A DNA stretch of 64,000 nt from Caballeronia choica (GCF_001544535.1 NZ_FCON02000018.1:36713-100712), one strand, 5' to 3'. Positions 1 through 8,210 are shown, numbered from the stretch's first letter. Notes: generated from the sequence alone by a model not told the origin. Program-made: numbers and translations.

Positions 1-926
1 TCGATGAGCAGCAGCACCGTGCAGCGCGTGCCCACGCTGCCGACGCCAACGACCTTGAAAACCAGATCCTGTATCGAAAATTGCTTGAGCAACGCCGCGC
101 GCTCCGAGGTCATCGAGGCGAAATATTCCTTCAGCACCGGCGTGAGGATCTCATCGCGATGCTCGGTGAGCGTCATGACGTCGTCGGTCGGCTGGAATAA
201 CGTGTTCTCGCCGTGAATGTGAAAGATCGCGGGCGGCGCATCGCGAATGCGCCATACGTTCGCCGTCTGTTCGGCGAGCTTCGGCAGCACGGTTTCGTGC
301 GTGCGGCGCGACGCCCGCTCGATCCCGCGCTTGATGCGCCGCCGCGCGTCGTCGGTCTGGACCGAGTCGTACATGCGCTCGAACGTGATGCGCTCGTACC
401 AGAGATCGAGCACGCCCATCTCCGCGTATTCGCGCATCCGCAACCGATAGCTCTCGGCGGCGCAGAACGCGAACTCGTCGGCAGCGGCGTCGCCGTGGCC
501 GAGATGGCGTCCGCCGACCGTAAAGCTCGCGATGAGCCGCTTCAGGTCCCATTCCCAGGGCCCGGGGGCGGTTTCGTCGAAGTCGTTGAGATCGAAGATC
601 AGCGCGCGCTCGGGTGTCGCGAAACCGCCGAAATTCGACAGATGGCAGTCGCCGCAGATTTGCAGGTGAATGCCGCTATCCGGCGTGGCGGCGAGGTCGT
701 GCGCCTGAATGATCGCGCTGCCGCGATAGAACGTGAACGGCGACGCCAGCATGCGGCCATAACGCAGCGGCACGAGCGCCTCGACCCGTCCCGCGCTGCT
801 TTTTTTCAACAGTTCCACCGGATCGCGATCGACGTCGCCGATCCTGTCGTGCGAACCGCGGGGCGCTCGCTGGCGGGCGGCCCGTCCGCGCGCTCTGCGT
901 TCCTCGCCGATGGGCATGTCGGTCAT
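1..926 (-). CDS. DUF2252 family protein (3' end beyond window)
   Basis: Read on the minus strand from an ATG at 926 (AGGAG-like site just upstream) and open to the window edge, so the C-terminus is missing. The protein has the DUF2252 signature: a YGRM..SPFTFYRGSA segment, then GDCHLSNFGGF and FDLNDFDET..GPWEWDLKRL. These resemble the ATP- and metal-binding loops of the protein-kinase/aminoglycoside-phosphotransferase fold to which DUF2252 is thought to be related, but no substrate is established for the family. A second in-frame ATG at 917 is an alternative start. It is transcribed away from the recombinase-like gene at 1105. Family assignment is firm; function is unknown. Confidence 0.85.
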   Translation of the reverse strand, partial: MTDMPIGEERRARGRAARQRAPRGSHDRIGDVDRDPVELLKKSSAGRVEALVPLRYGRMLASPFTFYRGSAIIQAHDLAATPDSGIHLQICGDCHLSNFGGFATPERALIFDLNDFDETAPGPWEWDLKRLIASFTVGGRHLGHGDAAADEFAFCAAESYRLRMREYAEMGVLDLWYERITFERMYDSVQTDDARRRIKRGIERASRRTHETVLPKLAEQTANVWRIRDAPPAIFHIHGENTLFQPTDDVMTLTEHRDEILTPVLKEYFASMTSERAALLKQFSIQDLVFKVVGVGSVGTRCTVLLLI

Positions 927-1104
927 GGCTCGCTCCTTTGTTTTTTATGTATCGGAAGGCAACCGTTCCAGGGACAGTATGCGATGAGCGGCGCCACGCA
1001 CAAGAAAAAAGTGTCATCCGTTCGTCACCGGCGCTTGACGCGAAGCGGCCGAGGCCCGAACCTTCGTCAAGCAACTAACGGTAACCAAAGCGAGTATTGA
1101 AACC

Positions 1105-2106
1105 ATGCCGACCCACTCCGATATCTTCGATCAGCAACGCGATGACTGGCACACGGACCCGCAGGTCGCCATCGATGCGTGGCTCGCGAAGCAGGAATTC
1201 CGCGCGTCGTCGGCGGGGGTCTACCGCGCGCAATGGGGGCTCTTTCTCGAATGGCTTAAAGCGAAGCGCACGAATCTGCGGACAGTCGAGCGGCCAGCTA
1301 TCGAACAGTTCGTCGCGCAACTTGAGATTCGGCGTCCGCAGCGGGTGCGCTATCTGCGCCTGATCGAGCGGGTTCTCGATCATGTTCGCGAGATCGAAAT
1401 GGCGTCGACGAACCCGGCTCGCTTCATCGCGCAAGATGGCGAAGCGGCCTGGCGCGACGCGCGCGAAAACGAGCCGACCGGCTTCCTCGCGCACGGCGAA
1501 CGCGCTTTGCTGGTCGCGCATCTGTTTGCGCCGATCGGGGACTTGTCGACCGGGCAGCGTTGGCGCGAACGTCGTGACCGGGCGCTCGTCGGTGCGTTTC
1601 TGGGTGGTGGTGTGAAAACGGGCGAAGCGGCTGCATTGACCGTTAGTTGCTACGTTTGGGGGCAGCCGTGGCTTACCGTCGACGCGGCCAATCCCTCGCT
1701 TGTCCGGCAGACGCGGCTAGCGCCGTTCGCCATCGCGCTCTTCGACAACTGGATCAGTGAGCGAAAGACGCTCGGGCTCGCCGGCGACTTGCTCTTTCCC
1801 GCCGCGCCTTCGGGCCGCCCGATGCACAAGGCCACCATGCTGCGCGCGATCGATGCGGTCATCGAGGCCTCGGGCATCGCGGCGTCGCGGGCTGCGCGAG
1901 CGAGCCCGCAGACGCTGCGCAACACCTTCGCGGCCGACTTGTTCGAAAGCGGGACCGAGCCCGAAAGAGTCGGCCAATGGCTTGGTTTCCAGCAAGCGAT
2001 CTCGTCGCATAGGCTGCACCGGGCCTGGCAGCACTGGATGGGTGAGGAAATACAGGAGCGCGATATCGCGCGGGCGCGCGAACGAGGTGACGACGCTGGC
2101 GTTTAA
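1105..2106 (+). CDS. Tyrosine-recombinase-like protein, catalytic residues missing
   Basis: A 333-aa protein with the two-domain layout of phage integrase/XerC-type enzymes: an N-terminal SAM-like core-binding domain (about residues 20-115, AWLAKQEFRASSAGVYRAQW) and a C-terminal domain (about 125-310). The C-terminal domain retains the box II frame PQTLRNTFAADLFESG but most catalytic positions are changed. The box I arginine is K171, the HxxR histidine is Q269 (R272 is kept), the LGH histidine is F295, and the nucleophilic tyrosine position is not tyrosine. I infer a DNA-binding, probably non-cleaving protein. Its position next to KfrA and the origin suggests a replicon maintenance role. It converges on the KfrA-like gene across a hairpin. 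Confidence 0.75.
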   Translation: MPTHSDIFDQQRDDWHTDPQVAIDAWLAKQEFRASSAGVYRAQWGLFLEWLKAKRTNLRTVERPAIEQFVAQLEIRRPQRVRYLRLIERVLDHVREIEMASTNPARFIAQDGEAAWRDARENEPTGFLAHGERALLVAHLFAPIGDLSTGQRWRERRDRALVGAFLGGGVKTGEAAALTVSCYVWGQPWLTVDAANPSLVRQTRLAPFAIALFDNWISERKTLGLAGDLLFPAAPSGRPMHKATMLRAIDAVIEASGIAASRAARASPQTLRNTFAADLFESGTEPERVGQWLGFQQAISSHRLHRAWQHWMGEEIQERDIARARERGDDAGV

Positions 2107-2110
2107 CCGC

Positions 2111-2128
2111 CTCCCGAAAAACCTCACC
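2111..2128 (-). repeat. Outlying iteron, inverted, 1.6 kb from the origin field
   Basis: Read on the minus strand, 2111-2128 is GGTGAGGTTTTTCGGGAG, which matches the origin iteron at 4675-4691 over all 17 bases. It points opposite to every iteron in the main field. Its overlap with the terminator hairpin means Rep binding and transcription termination could share this site. Confidence 0.7.
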
Positions 2129-2146
2129 TTTGGCGTTTTTCGGGAG
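2111..2146. terminator. Bidirectional hairpin between convergent genes, built on an iteron
   Basis: A perfect 12-bp stem (CTCCCGAAAAAC at 2111-2122 and its complement at 2135-2146) with a 12-nt loop lies 4 bp after the recombinase-like stop codon and 1 bp before the KfrA-like stop codon. A and T runs inside the stem allow termination in both directions. The left arm plus loop (2111-2128) is also a complete origin iteron on the minus strand. Confidence 0.7.
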
Positions 2147-2147
2147 T

Positions 2148-3383
2148 TCAGGTCGCCTCGGCGCGTTCCTTCACGCTGAAGCCGGCAAGTGCGGCAAGCT
2201 TCGACGACGCCGTGCCGGACGTGTGCGCGCACTCAGGGCACGACAGGTCATACTCATCCTCGCGTTGCGACAGTTCGGGCTCGCCCGATTCGCAAACGGG
2301 GCAACGCATCGGAACGTGGACGTGCGCGTCGACCTGTGTTGCGAGCGCAGCGAGTTCGTCGGCTGACAGGCGGCCTTGCGTGGCAAGCGCACAAAACACG
2401 CGGCCGACCTCGTCGCTCATGGCGCCCCGCGATTGCAGCGAATCGCGCTCTCGCGCCAGCGCATCGATTTCGTCGGATTGCCTGCGCACTTGCACTTCCA
2501 GCCGATCGGCGCGCGTTTTCGACGCGCTAAGTTGCTGAATGAACTCGAATTCCTTCTGCCCGGCATCGCGCACACTCGCCTGATATGTCGCCGACATCGT
2601 GCGCAGGGAATCGAGTTCGACCAGCATCGGCTTGACGCGACGCTCGGCCTCGCGGACCGCATCCTTGATCTGACCAGCATAGTGCTCGGTGTTCTGGCGC
2701 AATTCACCTTGCAACTCGTCGAGCCGGTCCCGCAGATCGGCGTTCGTCGTCTGCTCGTGTTCGAGACGCTTCGACAATGCGTCGTTTTCACGCTCGAGAC
2801 GGTTGATCAAGGCCTGCAACCCGCCATGCGCGTCCGATTCCCGTCCACGCAGCGCCGACAATTCAGCCTCGAGCGCCGCCGCACGGGCCGACGCGGCGTC
2901 GGCGCGCGCCTCGCTGCGCTGAAAAGCCTCTTCGATCGCGGTGTGCCGCACAGCCGCGTCACGCAACCGGCTCTCGGATGCGTCGATCGCGGCCTGCATC
3001 TCCGCTCTCTCGGCGTCGAGCGAAACGCGGGCGCCAAGCTGCGCCTCGGCAAAGAGCTGTCCGAGTAACTCGCCCGCGCGTTCCTGCAGCGCGTCCGGGA
3101 TGGCGCCTTCGGCGATTCGAACTCGTGATGTCGCTCGAATGCGTGTCCAGAACGCTTCGATATCCTTCGGGATGTCGCTCGCGCTTCCGGTCTGGGTGAA
3201 TTCACGGACGGCGGCGATCGACGGTCTGATGCCGAAATCAAAAAACAGTCGCTTGCACGCGTGCTGCGAGAGTTCCTGGCGCCGTGCGCCGTTTGCACGC
3301 ATGTTTTCGATTTCGCGGCGCAGTTCTTCGCGGGCGTTGTCGTTCATTTGGGATGCTGTCGGGGCGTTAAATGGAGCGATCAT
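2148..3383 (-). CDS. KfrA-like DNA-binding coiled-coil protein with C-terminal zinc ribbon
   Basis: A 411-aa protein. Residues about 13-110 resemble the KfrA N-terminal DNA-binding domain (ACKRLFFDFGIRPSIAAVREFTQ and SASDIPKDIEAFW). Residues about 125-340 are a long Ala/Glu/Arg-rich coiled coil. The last 51 residues hold two cysteine pairs, C361-x2-C364 and C382-x2-C385, as in a small zinc ribbon. KfrA proteins bind plasmid DNA near partition loci and use the coiled coil to multimerise; the zinc ribbon is not part of the classical KfrA of IncP plasmids. The start is uncertain: ATG 3383 and ATG 3347 are both in frame and neither has a clear ribosome site. It borders the iteron field, consistent with a maintenance or architectural role. 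Confidence 0.75.
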   Translation of the reverse strand: MIAPFNAPTASQMNDNAREELRREIENMRANGARRQELSQHACKRLFFDFGIRPSIAAVREFTQTGSASDIPKDIEAFWTRIRATSRVRIAEGAIPDALQERAGELLGQLFAEAQLGARVSLDAERAEMQAAIDASESRLRDAAVRHTAIEEAFQRSEARADAASARAAALEAELSALRGRESDAHGGLQALINRLERENDALSKRLEHEQTTNADLRDRLDELQGELRQNTEHYAGQIKDAVREAERRVKPMLVELDSLRTMSATYQASVRDAGQKEFEFIQQLSASKTRADRLEVQVRRQSDEIDALARERDSLQSRGAMSDEVGRVFCALATQGRLSADELAALATQVDAHVHVPMRCPVCESGEPELSQREDEYDLSCPECAHTSGTASSKLAALAGFSVKERAEAT

Positions 3384-3713
3384 GACGATTTACGTAGTGA
3401 ACACGACGATTTCGACTTCGCGCTTGTGCAAGGGATTGCTAATCGTTGTTTGTCGATGCTCGGGGCTCGTGCAGCGCAGTCTACGCGGACGTTTCGTGAA
3501 ACACAATCAAGTTTAACTCCTAACCCGATGATTATATTTAACTTTCGACTGACCGGCAGAAACTGACCGATGTTTCACGCGTTGGCTTAGTGAACTCTTT
3601 TTCGGCGACTCTATACAGCAGGTTGAGAGTATTAGAAGTAAACACCCTTGAACCTAGTTAAAAACGTTAACGCCAACGCAAAGGCTTACTGGCTGGGCCT
3701 TTGCGGCCAGCAA
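3384..3713. other. AT-richer leader of the origin; candidate unwinding region
   Basis: This 330-bp stretch between the KfrA-like start and the first iteron has no convincing gene. Base composition is visibly richer in A and T than the surroundings between about 3505 and 3665 (for example GATTATATTTAACTTTCGAC near 3529). Such a tract beside regularly spaced iterons is where an iteron origin normally opens. I found no clear TTATNCACA-type DnaA box by eye, so placing the unwinding element here is an inference. Confidence 0.4.
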
Positions 3714-3819
3714 GGTGAATCTTTTCGGGAGGCATGGTGAGACCATGCGGGATGATCCGGTGACGGTGTTCAGGGATACATGTGAGGATATGCGGGACAC
3801 ATCGTGAGCGGGTTCGGGA
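3714..3819 (+). repeat. Regular block of five iterons, 22-23 bp period
   Basis: Five iterons start at 3714, 3736, 3759, 3781 and 3803, a period of 22-23 bp (two helical turns), all in the same direction. Each is a weakened version of the consensus GGTGAGNNNNTTCGGGA: 3714 reads GGTGAATCTTTTCGGGA and 3803 reads CGTGAGCGGGTTCGGGA; the copy at 3759 is the least good. Helical phasing and closeness to the AT-rich leader suggest this is the core initiation array bound by the Rep protein encoded at 5079. Confidence 0.75.
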
Positions 3820-3836
3820 GACGCGCCAATTAAATA

Positions 3837-4959
3837 GGTGAGGTTTCACGGGACGCCGTCGGCGCGTGCGCGGTGCGTGTACAGCGGTTGGAAGAAAACC
3901 GCTGTACAGGACCGGTGAGGATCCTCGGGAAGACAAAAATGGTCCTAGAATAAGAGTTTGATAGGTATTTATTACCGATTGGTGAGGCTTTACGGGTGTC
4001 CAGCACCTATCAAGGTGAGGATATTCGGGGAGTCGACCGCAGTTTGCCGCGATTTATCGAGGCTGCGGTTGGTAAAGGTGAGGAGATTCGGGAGCTCCCC
4101 GGGTTCTGGAAGCCGATGGCGCCGCCGTTTCTTGTACAGGTGGCCGCAAAATGTATCGGTGAACATCATTTTCCTCCCTAAGGTGAGTCAATTCGGGAGC
4201 CCGACACAGCATTTCGCTCGATCTTCAAAGGTGAGCGTTTTCGGGATATCCCAGACGCCGATTCTCTAGGGTCTGCATGGCATAGAGTGAGCAGAGTGGT
4301 CGCTTAATCAATTAATGTATATTAATCAAGCATCTAGGACGAGAACAAGATCGGTCGCTGATCGAACGGTGAGAACATTCGGGAGCCGCCGCATCGAACA
4401 GTTGCCTCCCGCGATCACCAATTCAATCCTTTAAGTGAGAATATTCGGGAGGCAGCATCGGGAGATTTCGCAAGAAGATCAGGACCTAACCATCGGAAAC
4501 ATAGAGATATTTTGAATAGCCGTTTGAAACGGTGAGTCTTTTCGGGAGCCCTGATAGACCGCCCCCGGAGCCGCGTCCGATGTCGGCGCTGCCATTAGGT
4601 GAGCTTTTTCGGGAATGTCGTCCCGCTCAACGCGATCATCTCTGTGGGGTCCCCCGGAAGGCTGCGCGCGTAAAGGTGAGGTTTTTCGGGACCGGAAATC
4701 GGCTGAGGCGAGGAAGACGCCGATCTAAGGTGCATTTAGGCGGTAACGGACCGTACGAAATGACGGTTCCGGCCTCGACGCGCTATGCGAACGATTCGCC
4801 ACGACCGCGCAAAAACACCAAAAAAATTTTCAGGTGAGCATTTTCGGGATACCTGCGAGACCCAGCGGGGAATCCCTCAATCGGTCGCAGTCCGTTTACC
4901 CGCGTGGCGCTTGAGCATATGACAAACACCGCAAAGGTGAGTGGTGAGTCTTTTCGGGA
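3837..4959 (+). repeat. Dispersed iterons, 14 copies with irregular spacing
   Basis: Fourteen further copies start at 3837, 3914, 3981, 4014, 4077, 4182, 4230, 4368, 4434, 4531, 4598, 4675, 4833 and 4943, all on the plus strand. Ten match GGTGAGNNNNTTCGGG exactly; the first three and 4434 have one to a few differences. Spacing ranges from 33 to 158 bp. No protein-coding gene is convincing here. In iteron replicons, extra dispersed sites usually titrate or handcuff the initiator, so this zone is probably the copy-control (incompatibility) region. An AT-rich tract at about 4302-4330 lies inside it. Confidence 0.8.
3878..3908. repeat. Perfect 12-bp inverted repeat inside the origin
   Basis: TGTACAGCGGTT at 3878-3889 and its exact complement at 3897-3908 enclose a 7-nt loop, between the iterons at 3837 and 3914. 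There is no T run after it, so it is not an obvious terminator. It could be a protein-binding palindrome or an extruded hairpin. Confidence 0.6.
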
Positions 4960-4992
4960 GCGCACCACAGTGAGTCAGACGCCTAAGCTGAG

Positions 4993-5037
4993 CTTCACCG
5001 CAGCATGGTGAGGTCGACCCTCTAGACGGGCTTCACC
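4993..5037. promoter_or_regulatory. Candidate rep autoregulatory operator (inverted half-iterons)
   Basis: About 40-85 bp upstream of the rep start codon, CTTCACC (4993-4999) faces GGTGAGG (5007-5013), two iteron left halves in inverted arrangement, followed by another CTTCACC at 5031-5037. GCTTCACCGCAG occurs twice, at 4992-5003 and 5030-5041. Initiators of the Rep_3 type typically repress their own gene as dimers bound to inverted half-iterons. No -35/-10 pair is clear enough to name. Confidence 0.45.
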
Positions 5038-5078
5038 GCAGTCAGTATCCTCTTTGCAAAATCCTTCCGGCCGGACGC

Positions 5079-6431
5079 ATGGCAACCAAGCGCGCTAAGA
5101 AAACCGATGTAGTGAGCCCAAGTTCGGCGGAGTTGCGCAAGGCCGTGGAGGCCATCGCGATTCAGCCGAAAAGCGGCAAGATCACGTTGCTGACACGCAA
5201 GTTGTTCAACGTGTTGCTGGCGGTTGCCCAACAGGCCGATGAGTCGGGAGACACGTATCGTGCGCTATTGTCGGACATCGTCGCGAACTCGGCCTTCGAT
5301 TCGAACGACACCGCGCTCGTCAAGGAGCATCTGCGGCGCATGGTGTCGGTGCAGGTCGAATGGAGCACGGGCACTTCAAGTCAGAAGCCGGGCCGCAAGT
5401 GGGGCATTTCAACGCTGATCGCCGATGCGGAAATTCTGGAAGACCCCGCGACGCGACGCGTCTGGGTCGAGTTTTCGTTTGCGCCGAAGATCAAGAAAAA
5501 GCTCCTCGACCCGGTGCAATATGCGCGTCTGAGTCTGCAATTCCAGAGCCAATTGCGCAGCAGCGCTGGACTTGCGCTCTACGAGATCTGTGTTCGATAT
5601 CTGACGAATCCAAGTCACCTGACGATGCGCGAAACCTGGGAGTGGTGGCGTCCGATCCTCTCGGGTACGCCTGATACAGAGGCCGGCGACGAGGCAAAGC
5701 GCGAATACAAATACTTCAAGCGCGATTATTTGCGTCCGGCGATCGCCGAGGTGAATGCGGTAACGAATATTTTTGTCGAATTGATCGAGCATCGTGAAGG
5801 GCGGCGTGTCGCGGAGATCCAGTTCCGGGTCACGGAGCGAAAACAACCGATGCTCGCGCTCGACGAACACCCGAACGTGTTCGATAGTACGCTCGTCGAT
5901 CGCATGGTGAAGATCGGCATCGCGTTGAAAGATGCGCAAACGCTTTATGCGGACAGCGAGGAAAATCGAATCCGCGCTGCGCTCCAGATGACCGAGCAGC
6001 GCATGCGAAGCACATCGCTGCCGCCCGTGCGCAGCGCGGCCGCTTTGTTCAAGGACGCCCTGAAAAAGGGTTACGCCCCGCCCGTCGAAGTGCTGCCGCC
6101 GGCGGCGCCAGTCGCTTCGCGCAACAATGGCGCGCCAGCTGACGACCCGAAAACCCGGCTCCTCGGTGAGTTTTCGGCTCACCGCCGAAAGGAAGCCCGC
6201 GCGCTCTATGACGAGCAAGGTGAGCAGGAACGGGAGCTCGCGCGTCAGACTTTCGAAGAGGACGTGCTACCGGAACTCGGGACACATATGCGCGACGACT
6301 GGCGCAAGCGCGGGCTGGAGTCCAAGCTGGTCGAAACTTCGTTCTTCGACTGGTTAGCGCGCAAGACGTGGGGTGAACCTACCGATGGCGATCTGCTCGC
6401 CTTCACGCTGAATCAAACACGCGCCGCCTGA
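5079..6431 (+). CDS. Replication initiator protein, Rep_3-like
   Basis: A 450-aa initiator for this replicon. It shows two winged-helix regions. The first is at about residues 25-110 (ITLLTRKLFNVLLAVAQQ, then VKEHLRRMVSVQVEW). The second is at about 160-265 (SSAGLALYEICVRYL, YFKRDYLRPAIAEVNAVTNI, EIQFRVTERKQ), the arrangement used by Rep_3-type proteins to bind iterons. The C-terminal third (about 330-440) is charged and less conserved. The gene follows the iteron field directly and converges on parB, the usual layout of Burkholderia secondary chromosomes. A short iteron-like patch (GGTGAGTTTTCGG, near 6164) occurs inside the coding sequence. The start ATG at 5079 has only a weak ribosome site. 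Confidence 0.88.
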   Translation: MATKRAKKTDVVSPSSAELRKAVEAIAIQPKSGKITLLTRKLFNVLLAVAQQADESGDTYRALLSDIVANSAFDSNDTALVKEHLRRMVSVQVEWSTGTSSQKPGRKWGISTLIADAEILEDPATRRVWVEFSFAPKIKKKLLDPVQYARLSLQFQSQLRSSAGLALYEICVRYLTNPSHLTMRETWEWWRPILSGTPDTEAGDEAKREYKYFKRDYLRPAIAEVNAVTNIFVELIEHREGRRVAEIQFRVTERKQPMLALDEHPNVFDSTLVDRMVKIGIALKDAQTLYADSEENRIRAALQMTEQRMRSTSLPPVRSAAALFKDALKKGYAPPVEVLPPAAPVASRNNGAPADDPKTRLLGEFSAHRRKEARALYDEQGEQERELARQTFEEDVLPELGTHMRDDWRKRGLESKLVETSFFDWLARKTWGEPTDGDLLAFTLNQTRAA

Positions 6432-6458
6432 TTGGCGGGCGCGCTGATTCGGAACGGT

Positions 6459-7523
6459 TCATCCTTTTGCTGCACCGGGTCCCAGCATTTCCTCGATCTG
6501 ACGAAGTAATTCGTCCCGCTTTTCCTTCGACAGACCACGCAGACGCAATTCGAGTCGGTCGTCGCCATAGGTTTTCAAATCGCCGACGGCCACGCCCTCG
6601 AGTTTGATTTCGAGTCGCTGCGCGTATCGTTGGCGTCCGGCCACCTTCGACGATTCCTGCGTATTGGCGCGTCCCTTGACGATGTCCGCGACCTGCCGCG
6701 TGCTCAGATCGTCCGATACGATTTTGTTGATGAGTCGCAGCGTGGCATCGGTGCCGCGGGCGGTTTGGTAGCGCGTCACTTGGTAAGCCATGTTCGAGCC
6801 GAAGCGATCGGACCGCGCGACCATTTCATGCATGACGTTCTCGGGCAGCTTCGCGATCGACATTGCCACTGCGATGGTCGATTCGTCGAGGCCGAGATGA
6901 TCGGCGAGTTCGCGCTGGCTCTGGAAATGTTTCTCGTCGAGAAAGCGCTTCCACACGACAGCATTGTCGAACACAGTCTGCGAGTCACGCTGCACATTCA
7001 GGTCGTAGCCGAGCTTGTAGCTTTGAATTCCAATCGGAAGGTCGACGACCACGGCCTTCACCGTCTCCTTGTTCGCCTCCTTCAACGCCCGCACGCGCCG
7101 CCCACCGTCGCTCACATAGAACGTCCCGTCGTTTTCGTAGTCGGGGATGACGTGGATTGCTTGCTGCTGGCCCTGCTTCGCCAGGTTCACGGCCAACTCG
7201 GCAATTGATGCCTTCAGGTAGAAATGGCGCGGGTTGAACGGGCTTGGCTTGATGGCCTTCAACGGCAGTTCGATGATTTGCCCTGCCACATAACGGTTTG
7301 CCCGGCGCCACGCTTTGTAGAGGTCGGATTCCGTGCTGGATTGCGACTCCTGCGGGTCGTCAGAAGTGAATGCGCTTGAGCGGCCGTTCGCAGCGGGCTG
7401 CTTGGCGTGGTCGTTGCTGACGATTCCGTCGATTGCATTTAGCCGATCAAGCGCCGTTCTTTTCTCGCTGCTCGTGGTATCGGGGCGGGCCTTAAAGCCT
7501 TTGGCGAACTGAGACGGTTTCAT
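6459..7523 (-). CDS. parB: ParB centromere-binding partition protein
   Basis: A 354-aa ParB/Spo0J-family protein that binds parS and loads as a clamp to segregate the replicon. Residues about 83-160 form the N-terminal nucleotide-binding domain (IELPLKAIKPSPFNPR, then SDGGRRVRALKEA at 138-150, where the common GERRxR box is GGRRVR). Residues about 202-227 are the helix-turn-helix that reads parS (SQRELADHLGLDESTIAVAM). The C-terminus (about 300-354) would dimerise. The first 80 residues are polar and variable and should contact ParA. It lies downstream of parA in the same direction, with a parS site in the gap, and converges on rep with a 27-bp interval. Confidence 0.93.
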   Translation of the reverse strand: MKPSQFAKGFKARPDTTSSEKRTALDRLNAIDGIVSNDHAKQPAANGRSSAFTSDDPQESQSSTESDLYKAWRRANRYVAGQIIELPLKAIKPSPFNPRHFYLKASIAELAVNLAKQGQQQAIHVIPDYENDGTFYVSDGGRRVRALKEANKETVKAVVVDLPIGIQSYKLGYDLNVQRDSQTVFDNAVVWKRFLDEKHFQSQRELADHLGLDESTIAVAMSIAKLPENVMHEMVARSDRFGSNMAYQVTRYQTARGTDATLRLINKIVSDDLSTRQVADIVKGRANTQESSKVAGRQRYAQRLEIKLEGVAVGDLKTYGDDRLELRLRGLSKEKRDELLRQIEEMLGPGAAKG

Positions 7524-7531
7524 TCAAGGTC

Positions 7532-7547
7532 CTTTATGCGCATAAAG
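7532..7547. other. parS site between parA and parB
   Basis: CTTTATGCGCATAAAG is a perfect 16-bp palindrome directly after the parA stop codon and 8 bp before the parB start. It matches the centromere sequence type known for Burkholderia chromosome 2 (core TTTATGCGCATAAA). Confidence 0.9.
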
Positions 7548-8210
7548 TCAGGGGAGCATGGCCAGAATTTCGTCTGCACACGCGCGAATCTCGATTGCCG
7601 CGAGCCGGGCGCCGCGGTCGCTCATCTGCAGGACAGTCTGTCCGAGCGCCATTGCTTGCTTGTAGCACTCTCGAGTAGGAATCTGTGTTTTCAGAAGCGG
7701 AAATCCCAACTCTTCGAGAGCAACCTTCAACTCTCGAGTCAGCATGCGCTTTTCCTCGGTCTTGTTCAGCAGGAAAACCGCGCGCAGATCCTCATTCATC
7801 GTTTGCGCTTGTTGGATCAGCTTGACCAGACCGACACTCGACCAGTAATCAGCCGGAGACGACGAAGTCGGAATGACGGCGATCGTTGCAGCGAGGAGGA
7901 CGACACCCGAGACCTTCTCGGTGATCGACGGCGGGCAGTCCACGACGATGATGTCGTAGTCGGCCACAAACTTCTTGATTTCCCGATGAATCTGCCCACC
8001 TGCCTCGGAGAGATTGACGACAGGAAACGGAATGCCTCCTGTGCTTTCCGAACTCGCACTCGTCCAATGAATCAGCGTGTTCTGACCGTCTGCATCCACT
8101 ACGAGCACTCGCTTCTTCTTCTCGTGAAAGGCTGCGCCAAGGTGCATCGCTATCGTGCTTTTTCCGACCCCGCCCTTCTGCTGCGTGATCGCTATGATTT
8201 CTGCTGCCAC
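7548..8210 (-). CDS. parA: ParA partition ATPase
   Basis: A 220-aa ParA/MinD-type ATPase that works with ParB to move the replicon copies apart. The deviant Walker A motif is at residues 12-19 (KGGVGKST), Walker A' VVDADGQ is near 37-43 and Walker B IIVVDCPPS is near 85-93. It is short and has no N-terminal helix-turn-helix, so it is the small type Ib-like form and should not repress its own promoter by itself. It starts at an ATG at 8210, with two parS sites 105 and 277 bp upstream that could let ParB influence expression. It forms an operon with parB. Confidence 0.93.
   Translation of the reverse strand: MAAEIIAITQQKGGVGKSTIAMHLGAAFHEKKKRVLVVDADGQNTLIHWTSASSESTGGIPFPVVNLSEAGGQIHREIKKFVADYDIIVVDCPPSITEKVSGVVLLAATIAVIPTSSSPADYWSSVGLVKLIQQAQTMNEDLRAVFLLNKTEEKRMLTRELKVALEELGFPLLKTQIPTRECYKQAMALGQTVLQMSDRGARLAAIEIRACADEILAMLP

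Noticed and set aside
3489-3500. GTTTCGTGAAAC as a primary-chromosome-type parS
   Set aside because: The central bases of GTTTCACGTGAAAC-type sites are missing and the segment is not a true palindrome.
4532-4837. Small protein encoded between iterons
   Set aside because: The frame contains several iterons translated as repeated SLFG/LFRE-like strings and has no ribosome site; it is a by-product of the repeats.
3384-5078. DnaA boxes in the origin
   Set aside because: No clear TTATNCACA-type match was found on either strand by eye; a scored search would be needed.
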